A DNA stretch of 64,000 bases from NCBI GenBank assembly GCA_943787185.1, contig CALSLL010000003.1:248001-312000 (forward strand), in the 5' to 3' direction. This document shows, one piece after another, positions 18,628 to 27,833 of the stretch. The notes under the pieces were generated by a model that saw nothing but the letters and a program-made list of their open reading frames with translations, was not told the DNA's origin and did not search any database. Both the position numbers and the translations under genes were made by a program. The first letter of the stretch is position 1. Each line of letters opens with the position of its first letter. This DNA is from UBA10349 sp003485905 (GTDB lineage Bacteria > Pseudomonadota > Gammaproteobacteria > Arenicellales > Arenicellaceae).

Positions 18628-19228
18628 TCAATCTACTGTGTTTATTTTTGGTCCCGCCATTTCTGGGTCGACTATCAATATAATCTTACCGCGAGTACCA
18701 ACATTATGATTTAAATCCTGTGCAGCACCGGCTTGTTCTAACGGGAACGTTGTGTCGACGTTTAATTTAAATTGACCAGCCTCAGCTAATTGACCAATCT
18801 CCTGCAAGCAGAACTTCATTGGACCTACCTACTGGGCCGCCAAGTCGGGCACATATCACCCCCTGCTGCTTCGCACTTATCAGGGTCCGCTGGCCCAGCA
18901 ATACTCACCAATTTGACCACCAGGCTTAAGAATATTAAGTGCTTGATTTGCAGTTTCTGTACCTACGGTTTCTATTACTAGATCTACTGGCTCTTGGATA
19001 ACCTCATCAAATTGAACCTCTCGATAATTTATCGCCTCATCAACGCCAATGGTTTTTAGATATTCGTGATGCCCGCCAGATGCTGTGCCTAACACATATG
19101 CCCCACGTGCCTTTGCAATCTGTGCTGCGGAAGAGAGCCGATGCCACCGGCAATACCATTAATAAACACCCGCTGGCCGGCAGAAATACAAATAGGCTTA
19201 GTGCTTTTCTTCTCAGCTGGCACAGCAA
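18628..19228 (-). pseudogene. Degenerate zinc-type alcohol dehydrogenase/quinone oxidoreductase remnant
   Basis: Three frames together read like the C-terminal two thirds of an MDR-family NAD(P)H oxidoreductase. Near 19170 the nucleotide-binding segment GQRVFINGIAGGIGS appears; after a frameshift it continues as QIAKARGAYVLGTASGG and DLVIETVGTETANQALNILK. An extra base at 18906 moves the frame to SIAGPADPDKCEAAGG, and a further shift near 18820 leads to MKFCLQEIGQLAEAG and the end TRGKIILIV. The N-terminal catalytic half is missing; the break lies near 19230-19260, where a plus-strand membrane-protein ORF begins. At least three frameshifts plus truncation argue for a true pseudogene. Confidence 0.75.
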
Positions 19229-19515
19229 TGAATCCGGGCAACTTCTTACCTGATGTTTCCGAATTAAATTATGTTACCCAACTTTATATAACAAGAAATA
19301 TAACGGTGGCCTTGGGAATAATTATGGCTTTGATTCTCAGGTCTCACCAAGCACTTTTAATGATATTAGCTGTTAGGTTACTGACGGACATATTCGACGT
19401 TATTACGGTATATGCTTTAAATGTGGAAGTAATTAAAGCAAGTGTACCAATGGTAGCTGTACTGCTTATTATTCCTGCGGTACTGGCCATCATCCATTTA
19501 TTAAAACGAATTTGA
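19141..19515 (+). CDS. Probable truncated small membrane protein (DUF4267-like)
   Basis: The credible part starts near 19213 (AMNPGNFLPDVSELNY) and contains three or four hydrophobic helices, including ITVALGIIMALIL and VPMVAVLLIIPAVLAIIHLL, with a conserved-looking RLLTDIFDVI between them. This resembles the four-helix DUF4267 family, from memory only. The first 24 residues of the open frame are the antisense of the neighbouring oxidoreductase remnant and not convincing. The N-terminal helix is thus probably lost, consistent with a rearrangement joint here. Confidence 0.45.
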   Translation: MPPAIPLINTRWPAEIQIGLVLFFSAGTAMNPGNFLPDVSELNYVTQLYITRNITVALGIIMALILRSHQALLMILAVRLLTDIFDVITVYALNVEVIKASVPMVAVLLIIPAVLAIIHLLKRI

Positions 19516-19544
19516 TAACACCTCATTGCTACGGAGCATAAAAC

Positions 19545-19565
19545 CCATGGAGTCAGACTCCATTG
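19545..19565. repeat. Palindromic element, copy 1
   Basis: ATGGAGTC and GACTCCAT are perfect 8-bp arms around a single central A (19547-19563). The element lies between the convergent ends of the membrane-protein ORF and the DUF6152 gene. A near-identical copy is at 25149-25169. It could act as a bidirectional terminator or be a REP-like mobile palindrome. Confidence 0.65.
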
Positions 19566-19594
19566 CCAAACCTAGCACCAGAACGCCCTCTTAA

Positions 19595-20002
19595 CTAATC
19601 CGGACCGGGCGTATGCCAGTCGAGGAGCGTACCGTCTTCTTTCACGATTGTGCTCCAAACTGCGGCTGGTCTACCGTCCTTCATCGGGCGTCCTGAGATA
19701 GTAATCTTAGCGCCAGGCGGCAGATCACTTTTGCGCACGCCGCCATGCATTAAGTCCTGTGGTCCTTCGGCCTCAAAACCCCATGTGGTAGTCGACCCGT
19801 CTTCGTTGTCTATATCAACCAGCAGCCAAGAGTGCGGATTGATATAACGAAATTCCTTGACGGTACCACTCATTGTGACGGTCTTGTCGCGTTCGAACAT
19901 TTCTCCCGAATGATGCCCGAAACCGGGCTGTGCCATCAGTACTGAAATCAGTCCTATCATTAGCGGCCTGAGCACCTTTACTTTCAATAGCGCTGTAATC
20001 AT
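19595..20002 (-). CDS. DUF6152 family exported protein with predicted mature N-terminal His-His
   Basis: A 135-residue protein with a signal peptide ending at about residue 29 (MAQPGFG), so the mature chain should begin HHSGEMFERD. The DUF6152 signature follows: SGTVKEFRYINPHSWL with the NPH histidine at position 57. A third histidine lies at 86. The family is a small beta-rich periplasmic domain of unknown function. The gene overlaps the upstream partner gene by four bases (its ATG covers the partner's stop region), so the two are translationally coupled. The invariant His pair and NPH suggest metal binding, which is inference. Confidence 0.85.
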   Translation of the reverse strand: MITALLKVKVLRPLMIGLISVLMAQPGFGHHSGEMFERDKTVTMSGTVKEFRYINPHSWLLVDIDNEDGSTTTWGFEAEGPQDLMHGGVRKSDLPPGAKITISGRPMKDGRPAAVWSTIVKEDGTLLDWHTPGPD

Positions 20003-20922
20003 TGTGTATTCTCCTTAGCTGGCGCGTCGTCCATGTCCGTGAAATCCAAATCTAAAAAGGTCGTACCCCCATCTTCCGTAGGCACAACAATGTTGTTAGG
20101 GCTGTGGCAATTCCACCAATATTCCAATCGAAGAGGCTGCCCAGGCTCCTCATGCATGCGCGTATAGACTTGCCGTGTGTACCAAGGCTCCTCCAGAGCT
20201 TCTGGATCGTAAATCCAAACATCAGCCTGAATAGTGGTCTCATCGACCTTCTGCCAGACCTCCGTACCTTGCAGCTGATTACTGAAGTATGGCTGCAAGC
20301 GACCGATCCAACCGCCGTTTGTATTCATTGTATGTGTCACCAGCCTATCTCCGTCCCAAAACCCGATGGTATCCCCGTGCTCAGTATCGTACGCCCAGTC
20401 CTCAGGAACGTGTCCCCGACCGTCAGTATAGATTCTTCGTACTTCGTTTCTCGCTTGCCCAAGATGCCAAGTTTGATGAGGTGTTACAGCGAACTCGTGA
20501 GGTCGGCCATTTTTTAACATTCCAGGATAACCGCGCGCCTGACCACACCCGGAATGAGGGTCCCAGACTCTTCCCTGTGCTGCCTCATCGATCTGTTGCT
20601 GCATCATCTGCAGATATTCACCCTTAAGGCTGGCAGTAGAGGCGGTACCAACTCTATCGTTATCAAATTTGCTCGGGCCTCCATCGCGCGTCCACAAACC
20701 ACTCCAGTCAGGCAGATCATTGGGTTCCAGGGTCTTACCCTCTGCTTCAGTTTCGAACGCTTGGTAAAGCTCCCACGCAGAGTCGTAACGCATGCCAAGC
20801 TTGATCATTTCTTGCTTCACTTCTGCCCACCCCTCAGACAAATGCTCTTGAGAGCTGGCGATTAACGGAACGAGCATCAATGCCGTTGCCGAAACTCGTA
20901 ACACTCTGGATAATGTTCTCAT
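19999..20922 (-). CDS. Exported protein of the DLSG-W / W-[DE]-G-D family, partner of DUF6152
   Basis: A 307-residue precursor with a signal peptide cleaved near SLIASSQ. It has two landmarks shared with three other proteins in this window: an N-terminal LPDWSGLWTRDG (about residue 65) and TIGFWDGDRLVTHTMNTNG in the middle, followed by a block of beta strands such as IQADVWIYDPEAL. No catalytic motif is recognisable. Such proteins are common as hypothetical proteins in environmental gammaproteobacteria and Acidobacteria. It is the first gene of a two-gene unit with DUF6152 and lies 53 bases after the MmgE/PrpD gene. Confidence 0.75.
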   Translation of the reverse strand: MRTLSRVLRVSATALMLVPLIASSQEHLSEGWAEVKQEMIKLGMRYDSAWELYQAFETEAEGKTLEPNDLPDWSGLWTRDGGPSKFDNDRVGTASTASLKGEYLQMMQQQIDEAAQGRVWDPHSGCGQARGYPGMLKNGRPHEFAVTPHQTWHLGQARNEVRRIYTDGRGHVPEDWAYDTEHGDTIGFWDGDRLVTHTMNTNGGWIGRLQPYFSNQLQGTEVWQKVDETTIQADVWIYDPEALEEPWYTRQVYTRMHEEPGQPLRLEYWWNCHSPNNIVVPTEDGGTTFLDLDFTDMDDAPAKENTQ

Positions 20923-20975
20923 AACTGATTCTCCGCCGCTTATCGGTAAATATTTGTCCTGAAGCCTAGCCTAGG

Positions 20976-22472
20976 TTAAGCAGTTAGAAACTTTCGGAGC
21001 TCTCTAATGTCTGCCAGATTTTCAAGCTGATCAATCTGACGAATCAGTTCTTCCGTACGCTCTGCGCCGAGGATCGGTGCCATTAGAACCCGCGCCTTGG
21101 CAGCGACGTCTTCTGTGGTTAATGGATTCTCTGGTGTTCCGGGTGCATGGCTGACAAATAGATTAACGCGACGGCCGTCAGTAGTTGTAACCTCCACAAA
21201 CCCGCTGCGTGGTGCATCCAACACGACAAGTTCTGGATCAGCAATAAGTTCTACTCGCTCTCTGGCTGCAAGGACCTGCGGATCGCTCATGCGTTCAAAT
21301 GAGTGGCTATTCTCAAAGTCAATAAAGCCATCCACCAAAGCTACTGCCATGATATGCTGAATGTTGACGTCTGGCATTGAACGACTATCGACAATTCGAG
21401 CACCATCCTCCGGCAGGCGTAACAAAATGTGTTCGACGTTATCAACGGTTAATCCATGCGCTTCTCGCAACGTGAAGAACGCCGCTAATGGTGATTGCAT
21501 TGGATAGCCAACAGGAAATGTTTTTATCGCTGTTTCTTCAACATAAAACCGACTACCAAGATCAGCCACTATTTCCTCCGGCGCTGCATCGGTCGATAGC
21601 GCATCGAGCACATTGCGCTCACCCTCTAAGGCATCAAGAACTCCCGTAAAGCCCGCTTGAATCATCGTTGCACCAGCAACGCCGTTTCGTGCGCCCATCC
21701 CACTAAAATCAAAGGCTTTTTCTATATGCTCAACATCACGAACCCAACTCCAAACACCTGATACTTGCTGTACGGCGTAAGAAATTGCATATCGCATTTT
21801 AGTCTCATCGAAACGAGCGAGTGATGCAGCGGCGGCCGCTGCGCCAAACGTAGAACTGTAGCCTTCGGCACTACGGTGATTTGACCGAACCAAGGCGGGT
21901 CGAAGTGCCACCAAAAACCTGCAACATAAGTCATAACCCAGAACGACTGAGCGCAAAAACTCGTCACCGCTACTCGCCTCGCGCTCACCCATGGCAAGAG
22001 CCGCAGGAACTACAGAACATCCAGGATGCGCTTTGGTAAAAGGATGAAAGTCATCTGTCTCATCAGCATGGGCAGACATCGCATTAGCAAGTGAAGCATT
22101 AACCGCTGACGTCATGATATCTGTGGTTACAACTGATGACTCCGGTGTGCCGCCTTGCTGACGAACATAATCAATTGCCACTTCTCCGGGCTTTAATTTC
22201 GCACCGGAGACAATCGCGCCTAATGTATCGAGAATGCGATGTTTTGCTGCCAAAACTACACTTTCTGACAGCTCTAGCTGCCGTGACTCAACCATGTAAC
22301 GTGCGAGTCGGCCTGTCAGGTCCGGGTTTCGAACCGCATTCGCAGGCTCTGTCGGCTGCGCAATTGACGTTTTCGGGAGGGTAGCCGCTGCCACGATAGT
22401 GGCAGCACCCTGCAGTGTGCGTCGACGAGAAATAAGAGGACCCTTTTGGTCAAAAGGTGGTTTATCACTCAT
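20976..22472 (-). CDS. Tat-exported MmgE/PrpD family protein
   Basis: 498 residues. The N-terminus has a twin-arginine signal (SRRRTLQGAATIVAAATLP, residues 15-33). The mature part matches the MmgE/PrpD fold: LAKHRILDTLG-like opening at about residue 85, SAHADETDDFHPFTKAHPG near 135, and a helical C-terminal domain. PrpD itself dehydrates 2-methylcitrate in the cytoplasm; export shows that this member has a different, unknown substrate, such as an extracellular organic acid. Tat export implies folding in the cytoplasm before transport. It is the upstream neighbour of the partner/DUF6152 pair. Confidence 0.88.
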   Translation of the reverse strand: MSDKPPFDQKGPLISRRRTLQGAATIVAAATLPKTSIAQPTEPANAVRNPDLTGRLARYMVESRQLELSESVVLAAKHRILDTLGAIVSGAKLKPGEVAIDYVRQQGGTPESSVVTTDIMTSAVNASLANAMSAHADETDDFHPFTKAHPGCSVVPAALAMGEREASSGDEFLRSVVLGYDLCCRFLVALRPALVRSNHRSAEGYSSTFGAAAAAASLARFDETKMRYAISYAVQQVSGVWSWVRDVEHIEKAFDFSGMGARNGVAGATMIQAGFTGVLDALEGERNVLDALSTDAAPEEIVADLGSRFYVEETAIKTFPVGYPMQSPLAAFFTLREAHGLTVDNVEHILLRLPEDGARIVDSRSMPDVNIQHIMAVALVDGFIDFENSHSFERMSDPQVLAARERVELIADPELVVLDAPRSGFVEVTTTDGRRVNLFVSHAPGTPENPLTTEDVAAKARVLMAPILGAERTEELIRQIDQLENLADIRELRKFLTA

Positions 22473-22592
22473 GATTTCAGTACCTGTTCTATTGATCGAT
22501 TAAATTACGGGCTCTCGGTCAACTTTGGCGTAGAAAGGGAGATATATTCCTGGTCTACAAACTCTTGAAAATCTTCCGGGTAATGTCCAGCT

Positions 22593-23468
22593 CTACTCGC
22601 CCATCAGTCCCTGATACGTACCCTGAATGTTCTGCTCTCTCCACACGTCGATATTTATATAATGTGAAAATTCTTCCATCAGAATAGTTGCTTGCATCTC
22701 TTCTAGACTGAGCCCCGCTTCGATACCTGCCATCACTTCAGCCTGCATGACTTCCAGGTAGCGGATGGAGTCGTCGACATCAGCTTTATTCCCAACGGGG
22801 CCGTGCCCAAGCGCCGCAATATCGTAGTCGATCGTTGATTGAAGGTGTCTGTTCGCAGCGATCAAAAGGCTCACCGGTCCGCCACGCATATTTTCGAACG
22901 GCGCTCGGCCGGTATTTACCCAATCAACCCCAAAGATAGTTCGCTCGTCGAGAAAATGAATAATGGAAGAATCGTCACTGTGGCTAGGCGGTGAGTGAAT
23001 CATCTCCACAGTCTTGCCGCCTAGAGTGACGGAAAAGCGATCAGCAAATGTAATATCTGGTGCACGGACGTCTTTGAAGACCGGGTCATCGGCGACGAGA
23101 GCCAGATTAGGATTCATGTTTTCATGGCCAACCAAGATCGCTGTATCGGCAAACACAGCACCGCCCGAAGCATGGTCATCGTGGTGATGACTGTAGAGCA
23201 CATATCGAACAGGCACGTCGTAGCTTTCGGCGAGTTCGCCTTTTAGCCAGGTCGCAAAATCGACACTGATAGGATCCACGAGAATGATCCCCGCAGATGT
23301 AACCAGAAACACCGCACGGTGGGCATTATCTGTAACTCGATAGAGATCTCCCGTGATGTTGGTGATCTCGCGCGCAGGTGCATCCTGTGCACTCACGTGT
23401 AGCGTTGAACCAAACAGTATTAGCAACAGCCAGAAAGAAAGACACTTATTATTCATTTTATTCTCCAC
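22593..23468 (-). CDS. Exported metallo-beta-lactamase-fold hydrolase
   Basis: 291 residues. A signal peptide ends near residue 27 (STLHVSA). The zinc motif HxHxDH is SHHHDDHASGG with His94, His96, Asp98 and His99; further ligands are expected at PPSHSDDSS (His) and ALGHGPVG. The fold covers lactamases, lactonases and alkylsulfatase-like enzymes, and the substrate cannot be told from sequence. The protein lacks the usual class B beta-lactamase context. It is separated from the PrpD gene by 120 bases and from the next upstream gene by 64. Confidence 0.88.
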   Translation of the reverse strand: MENKMNNKCLSFWLLLILFGSTLHVSAQDAPAREITNITGDLYRVTDNAHRAVFLVTSAGIILVDPISVDFATWLKGELAESYDVPVRYVLYSHHHDDHASGGAVFADTAILVGHENMNPNLALVADDPVFKDVRAPDITFADRFSVTLGGKTVEMIHSPPSHSDDSSIIHFLDERTIFGVDWVNTGRAPFENMRGGPVSLLIAANRHLQSTIDYDIAALGHGPVGNKADVDDSIRYLEVMQAEVMAGIEAGLSLEEMQATILMEEFSHYINIDVWREQNIQGTYQGLMGE

Positions 23469-23532
23469 CTAAAGTAAAAATTCTATAAATCAAACGTATC
23501 GCCATACGCTTTGTCGATACTTTTCTATCTAT

Positions 23533-24613
23533 TTAACGCACCCGTTTAAATGACCATGCGCCTGAAACATGGACTTCCTCAAGATCATTGACCATCCCCT
23601 CATCGTTGGCTTTAAACACAAATGCTACTCCACAGGTGCAGTCAAATGCGGTTTGGGACTGGGCGATAAGTCGTGATTTAGCAGACTCGACATTCCCTCC
23701 GTTATAAGCATAAGGAGGGGTCCGAATCAGCGACATCTCACCGTCTTCCAGGACAATTTCAGCCGTGATTGTATTACCCAACCAGATACCCTCATAAGTG
23801 CCTACATAGGTTTCAAGAACCTCTTCAGGGACTTCTACAACTTTCGCATCAGCTTGCTTAACCTCGCCATTCCAGTGGGAAAGTCCTTTTGACGATTCAT
23901 TGCATACGTTCTCGAGTATCTCGGTATCTGCTCTGTATTCCATTTCAACAAATGCTTGAACCGATTCTGTAAACGTACCAGGGTCATCGTAAGTGATTTC
24001 TATATTAATGTGACCAAAATCTACACGCTGATAGCGTTCAGTAATCCGCAATTGATCAGTATGCTGCAAGCCTACGCCATTCAGCCAGGTTTTATCGTTG
24101 TAGCCATTACTCTCTACTACAAGGCTATCACCTTCCCAGTACCCTACGGAGTAACCGGTCCAGGTTGGAAAAGGATCTGTTTCGAGTTCACGTCCATCCA
24201 TGAATACCTGCCGGTATGTCATGTCGGCATTAAGTATTGCAAGAAAATCTGGGCGGTGTACAAACCTTCGTAGTCCGCCAGCCAACGCACCTGCTGGGTA
24301 TGCGGCTGGACCCCCTGGCAAACAACTAAATCGGGGCTCCTGTCCGTAGTAATTGCTCTCATGTTCCGCCATCAACTCACGAGCCCATTCCTGTGCGTTG
24401 TTAGGATCAAACAGGCTCCCGTGTGAATTCACCGGAATCCACAATCCAGACAGATTGGGCTGACCATTTGCATCCTTTGGTACTGGGGCAGTTAAGTCCG
24501 GTTCGTTATCGGCGGTACGAGGAATGCCTGGCGTTGATAAGATCTAGCCACTGCGCACTTAGTGGCAAACCAGCCATCAGCAAGATGATTAACGTCGCGA
24601 GTCTCTGTAGCAT
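23533..24613 (-). pseudogene. Exported DLSG-W / W-E-G-D family protein with one +1 frameshift near its start
   Basis: Translation begins at the ATG at 24613, with GAGGGG seven bases before it, and gives a signal peptide (LIILLMAGLPLSA). The frame breaks after WLDL; an extra base at 24538 moves reading to STPGIPRTADNEPDL and DANGQPNLSGLWIPV, the typical opening of this family, then 303 intact residues. The middle holds SVGYWEGDSLVVESNGY. The C-terminal 100 residues (VLETYVGTYEGIW) look like a DUF3471/lipocalin-like module. Corrected length is 359 residues. It is divergent from the DUF6152 gene at 24725. Confidence 0.75.
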
Positions 24614-24724
24614 AAGCCCCTCTATAACAGAATTCTGTATCGAGTATATTATTCGTCAATATAAGCGTAGCATATAATACAGTCTTTAATCTGGCGCCTT
24701 TCGCCACCCATATGGAGTCAAAAA

Positions 24725-25120
24725 ATGCGTATTCTTATTTCAGGATTCGTTGTTCTAATATCACTTTTGTCGTCTATGACCGCGCTATCGCACCATTCTT
24801 TTTCTGCGGAGTTCGACGTTGGTCGACCAGTAGAGCTTACCGGTACGGTGACATCACTGGAATGGACTAATCCACACGCCTGGGTCTTCATCGAGACAGA
24901 GAATGATCAAGGTAATTCTGAAAGTTGGGCAATCGAACTCCTCGGTATAAATACTCTTATGCGCAGCGGCATGACACCGAAAAATGTCAAAACTGGTGAT
25001 CTTCTTGTAGTAACAGGGTATGGCTCACGAGATGGCACTAATACTGCAAATGCGTCATCGGTAACAAATAAAGAGACAGGGAAATTACTGTGGGCAAGCG
25101 CTGGCAGGGCAAGTAACTGA
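24725..25120 (+). CDS. DUF6152 family exported protein with predicted mature N-terminal His-His
   Basis: 131 residues. The signal peptide ends at SSMTALS, so the mature protein should begin HHSFSAEFD (His23-His24). The second signature, SLEWTNPHAWVFIE, puts the NPH histidine at 51. GINTLMRSGM and GDLLVVTGYGSRDGTN are other family blocks. It is transcribed away from the W-E-G-D gene at 23533-24613 over 111 bases, pairing the same two families as at 19.6-20.9 kb, but divergently. It is convergent with the fused gene at 25193. Confidence 0.85.
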   Translation: MRILISGFVVLISLLSSMTALSHHSFSAEFDVGRPVELTGTVTSLEWTNPHAWVFIETENDQGNSESWAIELLGINTLMRSGMTPKNVKTGDLLVVTGYGSRDGTNTANASSVTNKETGKLLWASAGRASN

Positions 25121-25148
25121 GCGGATTACCGCATAGAACCTTCGCAAC

Positions 25149-25169
25149 CAATGGGGTCAGACTCCATTG
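25149..25169. repeat. Palindromic element, copy 2
   Basis: Arms CAATGGGGTC and GACTCCATTG surround a central A and pair at nine of ten positions, the exception being a G-T. The core is the same as in the copy at 19545-19565. It also lies between convergent genes, each of which is a DUF6152 gene end. Confidence 0.65.
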
Positions 25170-25192
25170 AAACAAATTAACCGCGGATGGGG

Positions 25193-26293
25193 CTAGTCTA
25201 ACGCTGGCCTCACATTATTTTCTCCGCCTAAATCTTCACAACCATAAGGAACATAGGGTTCCGTTGTTAGAGATGCCGTATCTTGCTGGGTGTAACTACC
25301 AAGCATGTAGCGTGGATCATCAAAAGTATAAGTTCGGGTCAGTGTGCGACCATCGTCGCTGACTGAAAAACGCTCTGTCACGTGCCACTGTTCACTGTGC
25401 ATGCTAAACCCTGATTCTCCAACGTAACTCAGTACGCCTGGCAGGAAGCCGACAGTATCGACCACCAGTTCGTCACCTTCCCACTGGCCTATGGAATGGC
25501 CTGTGACGCTAGGTGACAGATCCAACGGGTGCTCGAGAACATTCAGAAAGATCGTCCTTTGCTGATCCAAATAGCCATACTTAAGCGTGATCTCATCTCC
25601 CTCCTGATAAATCTCGTTCGATTCTCGTTCAAAGATCCAGTCGTAAACAATATTTGTCGGTTGACAGCTAAGCGCCGGGCTATCGAAGTGTCGGACGAGC
25701 CCTAACCCCGCTTGCTTGCCTTCTATCGTCGGCTCGATTACGGGTACATCAAGCGACTGCTGCGTGGTTACCCAGGGACCACTCAAATTTCGCTGACCAT
25801 TCGGTAGATAAGCAGGACGAGATTGTGCATCCTCAACAGAGACCAAACCACCTACAACTTCATCTGCGGAAGGACGTCCAGCGAATTCGCTAAGAATAGA
25901 ACCGTCTGCCTGCTTAATCGCATCAACATGACAAACATTATTCTCGCGCAATCCCGGCGAGCCTTTGATGGAAACAACTTGCCCAGGGATCAATGTCTCT
26001 GCCGTCCAACCCCGCCGTTTCAGCCGGCTAGCCGCGGCCATTTCGCAACGCCATTCGTCAGTTGTATTCTGCTCGTTAGGGACATCCACGTAGAGATAGA
26101 CATGAGGATTTACGAATTTAAAACTAGTCAGCACCGCCTCTGAAAGAACGATCTCTTTGGATAGATCGAAATTTGGAGCTACCGCATGGTGAGCGTAAAG
26201 CGGTACTGGTAGCGCGAAGAACAGCACCAACAACGCACTGTACTTCACAGAAGCTCTTGTAATCTGTGGGTAAGAGCGAAACACGTTTTTCAA
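25193..26293 (-). CDS. Fusion protein: DUF6152 domain plus W-E-G-D partner domain, exported
   Basis: 366 residues. A signal peptide ends at PVPLYA, giving a mature start HHAVAPNFD (His35-His36); FKFVNPHVYLYVD places the NPH histidine at 64. The DUF6152 part covers roughly residues 35-135. The partner part starts at NGQRNLSGPWVTT (about 165) and includes SIGQWEGDELVVDTVGFLPG near 265-285 and a C-terminal beta region. Thus both units that are separate genes elsewhere in the window are one polypeptide here. It lies 15 bases downstream of the M19 dipeptidase gene on the same strand and is likely in its operon. Confidence 0.85.
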   Translation of the reverse strand: MKNVFRSYPQITRASVKYSALLVLFFALPVPLYAHHAVAPNFDLSKEIVLSEAVLTSFKFVNPHVYLYVDVPNEQNTTDEWRCEMAAASRLKRRGWTAETLIPGQVVSIKGSPGLRENNVCHVDAIKQADGSILSEFAGRPSADEVVGGLVSVEDAQSRPAYLPNGQRNLSGPWVTTQQSLDVPVIEPTIEGKQAGLGLVRHFDSPALSCQPTNIVYDWIFERESNEIYQEGDEITLKYGYLDQQRTIFLNVLEHPLDLSPSVTGHSIGQWEGDELVVDTVGFLPGVLSYVGESGFSMHSEQWHVTERFSVSDDGRTLTRTYTFDDPRYMLGSYTQQDTASLTTEPYVPYGCEDLGGENNVRPALD

Positions 26294-26308
26294 TTTATAG
26301 CGCCCTGA

Positions 26309-27619
26309 CTATGCGGATTCAGCCGCCACTTTTTCAACCTCGCGCCAGACCCGTAGCAAATTGCCACCCCAGAGTTTTTCGATATCTTCATGACTATAAC
26401 CGCGACGTACCAGCTCCAATGTGACGTTGAATGTCTCACCCGCGTCAATCCAATCAATAATGCCACCGCCGCCGTCAAAGTCTGAACTCAAGCCCACGTG
26501 ATCAATACCAATTAATTCCACTGCGTGATCTACATGATCGATAAAATCTCCTACGTCGGCATAGCCAATTTCCCGAAGACCAACTTCAATTTCATCGCGC
26601 TCTTCTGCAGTCAGTGAAACTGCATCGCGGAATCTCTCTATCCCAAAACCTGCCAGTAACGCAGAGGCCGCTTCGCTTTGTTGCGGCGTCTGAGCCTTGA
26701 CGAATTCCGCAAGTGCGGTGGCCTGCATAACTCCCCCACTATCCCTAAGCGCGAGTAAAGTCTCATCGTCCATATTGCGAAAATGGTCCCTAATTGTGAC
26801 CGTATTGGAGTGAGATGCAATAACAGGCGCCCTGGAAAGTCGTATTGCATCAAGCGCTGAGGCCTTTGCAATGTGCGAAACATCAACCATGATGCCGAGT
26901 CGATTCATTTCGGCAATGACTTCTTCTCCAAATGCGCTGATACCATCATGCTCTGACTCTTCATCCCCATACTCAGGCCGCACCCGTGATGAATCGGCTA
27001 TATCGTTATGTCCACCGTGAGATAGCGTAATGTAACGCGCGCCAAGTGCGTGGTAACGCTCAAGCAGAGATAGATCCTTACCGATAACGTATCCGTTCTC
27101 AATCCCAATCGCGGCAACCAGCTTACCCGAAGCATGGATACGTTCGACGTCATCCGCGGTATAAGCAAGCTCTATAAGATCTGGATACATCTCTTCAGTC
27201 ATACGATGGATTGCATCAAACTTTGTCATGGCATCGACTTTGGCCTGCTCATAATTCTCCGGTGTCCGTTCGTTCTGCCCTACAAAAACGATAAAAAACC
27301 CAGCATCTAGTCCACCTGCACGCATTTTCTCTAGATTGACTTGACGAGTAGCGTTCAGCGGATCAACAGCCTCGGTGGCAAAATTGAAAGGAATGTCATC
27401 GTGAGAGTCAATACTGAGAACTGCATCATGAATAGTCTTAGCTCTAGCCCGCAAATCGGCCTCAGACTCCTGCGTCAAGTCAGCAGCTGGCGCCTCTGCA
27501 GCATCGATTTCGGACATTTGAGCCGAATCTGTATCAGACATCTGAGCCGGATCAGAATCGGCGCATCCAGTCATCATCAATAAAAGGATTGCGTACAATG
27601 GTATAGAAAGTAACTTCAT
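26309..27619 (-). CDS. M19 membrane dipeptidase (renal dipeptidase family), lipoprotein
   Basis: 436 residues. The N-terminus is a lipoprotein signal with lipobox MMTG-C (Cys19), followed by a short acidic linker with a repeated S-A-Q-M-S unit. Zinc-site motifs of peptidase M19 are present: SIDSHDDIPF (HxD), GIENGYVIG (bridging Glu), and the His pair in DVSHIAKAS and IASHSNTVT. The family hydrolyses dipeptides, including D-amino acid containing ones, or lactam-like substrates. Anchoring in a membrane facing the periplasm fits the exported character of the neighbours. It heads a unit with the fused DUF6152 gene. Confidence 0.9.
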   Translation of the reverse strand: MKLLSIPLYAILLLMMTGCADSDPAQMSDTDSAQMSEIDAAEAPAADLTQESEADLRARAKTIHDAVLSIDSHDDIPFNFATEAVDPLNATRQVNLEKMRAGGLDAGFFIVFVGQNERTPENYEQAKVDAMTKFDAIHRMTEEMYPDLIELAYTADDVERIHASGKLVAAIGIENGYVIGKDLSLLERYHALGARYITLSHGGHNDIADSSRVRPEYGDEESEHDGISAFGEEVIAEMNRLGIMVDVSHIAKASALDAIRLSRAPVIASHSNTVTIRDHFRNMDDETLLALRDSGGVMQATALAEFVKAQTPQQSEAASALLAGFGIERFRDAVSLTAEERDEIEVGLREIGYADVGDFIDHVDHAVELIGIDHVGLSSDFDGGGGIIDWIDAGETFNVTLELVRRGYSHEDIEKLWGGNLLRVWREVEKVAAESA

Positions 27620-27833
27620 TTTGACTCCGTTAGTTTATCGAGTATCGATTGTGGTCTTATTCGAGGGCTCGTTAATTTTCTTATCATTTAATCAAAAGCA
27701 TCAACAACACTGCGTTCAAAGATGTGAATCTGATTCTGAGAACACATAGTACCCCAAGGTTTGGTGAGCGCTGATTCAACTACGTTTTAATGCTAACATA
27801 ATCTTTCAAATAGAGGGTTTCACGGGAGTTCCA

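Noticed and set aside
26309..27619. Alternative call of the M19 gene as a beta-lactamase-like or cell-wall enzyme
   Set aside because: The HxD and bridging Glu motifs fit peptidase M19, with no lactamase signature.
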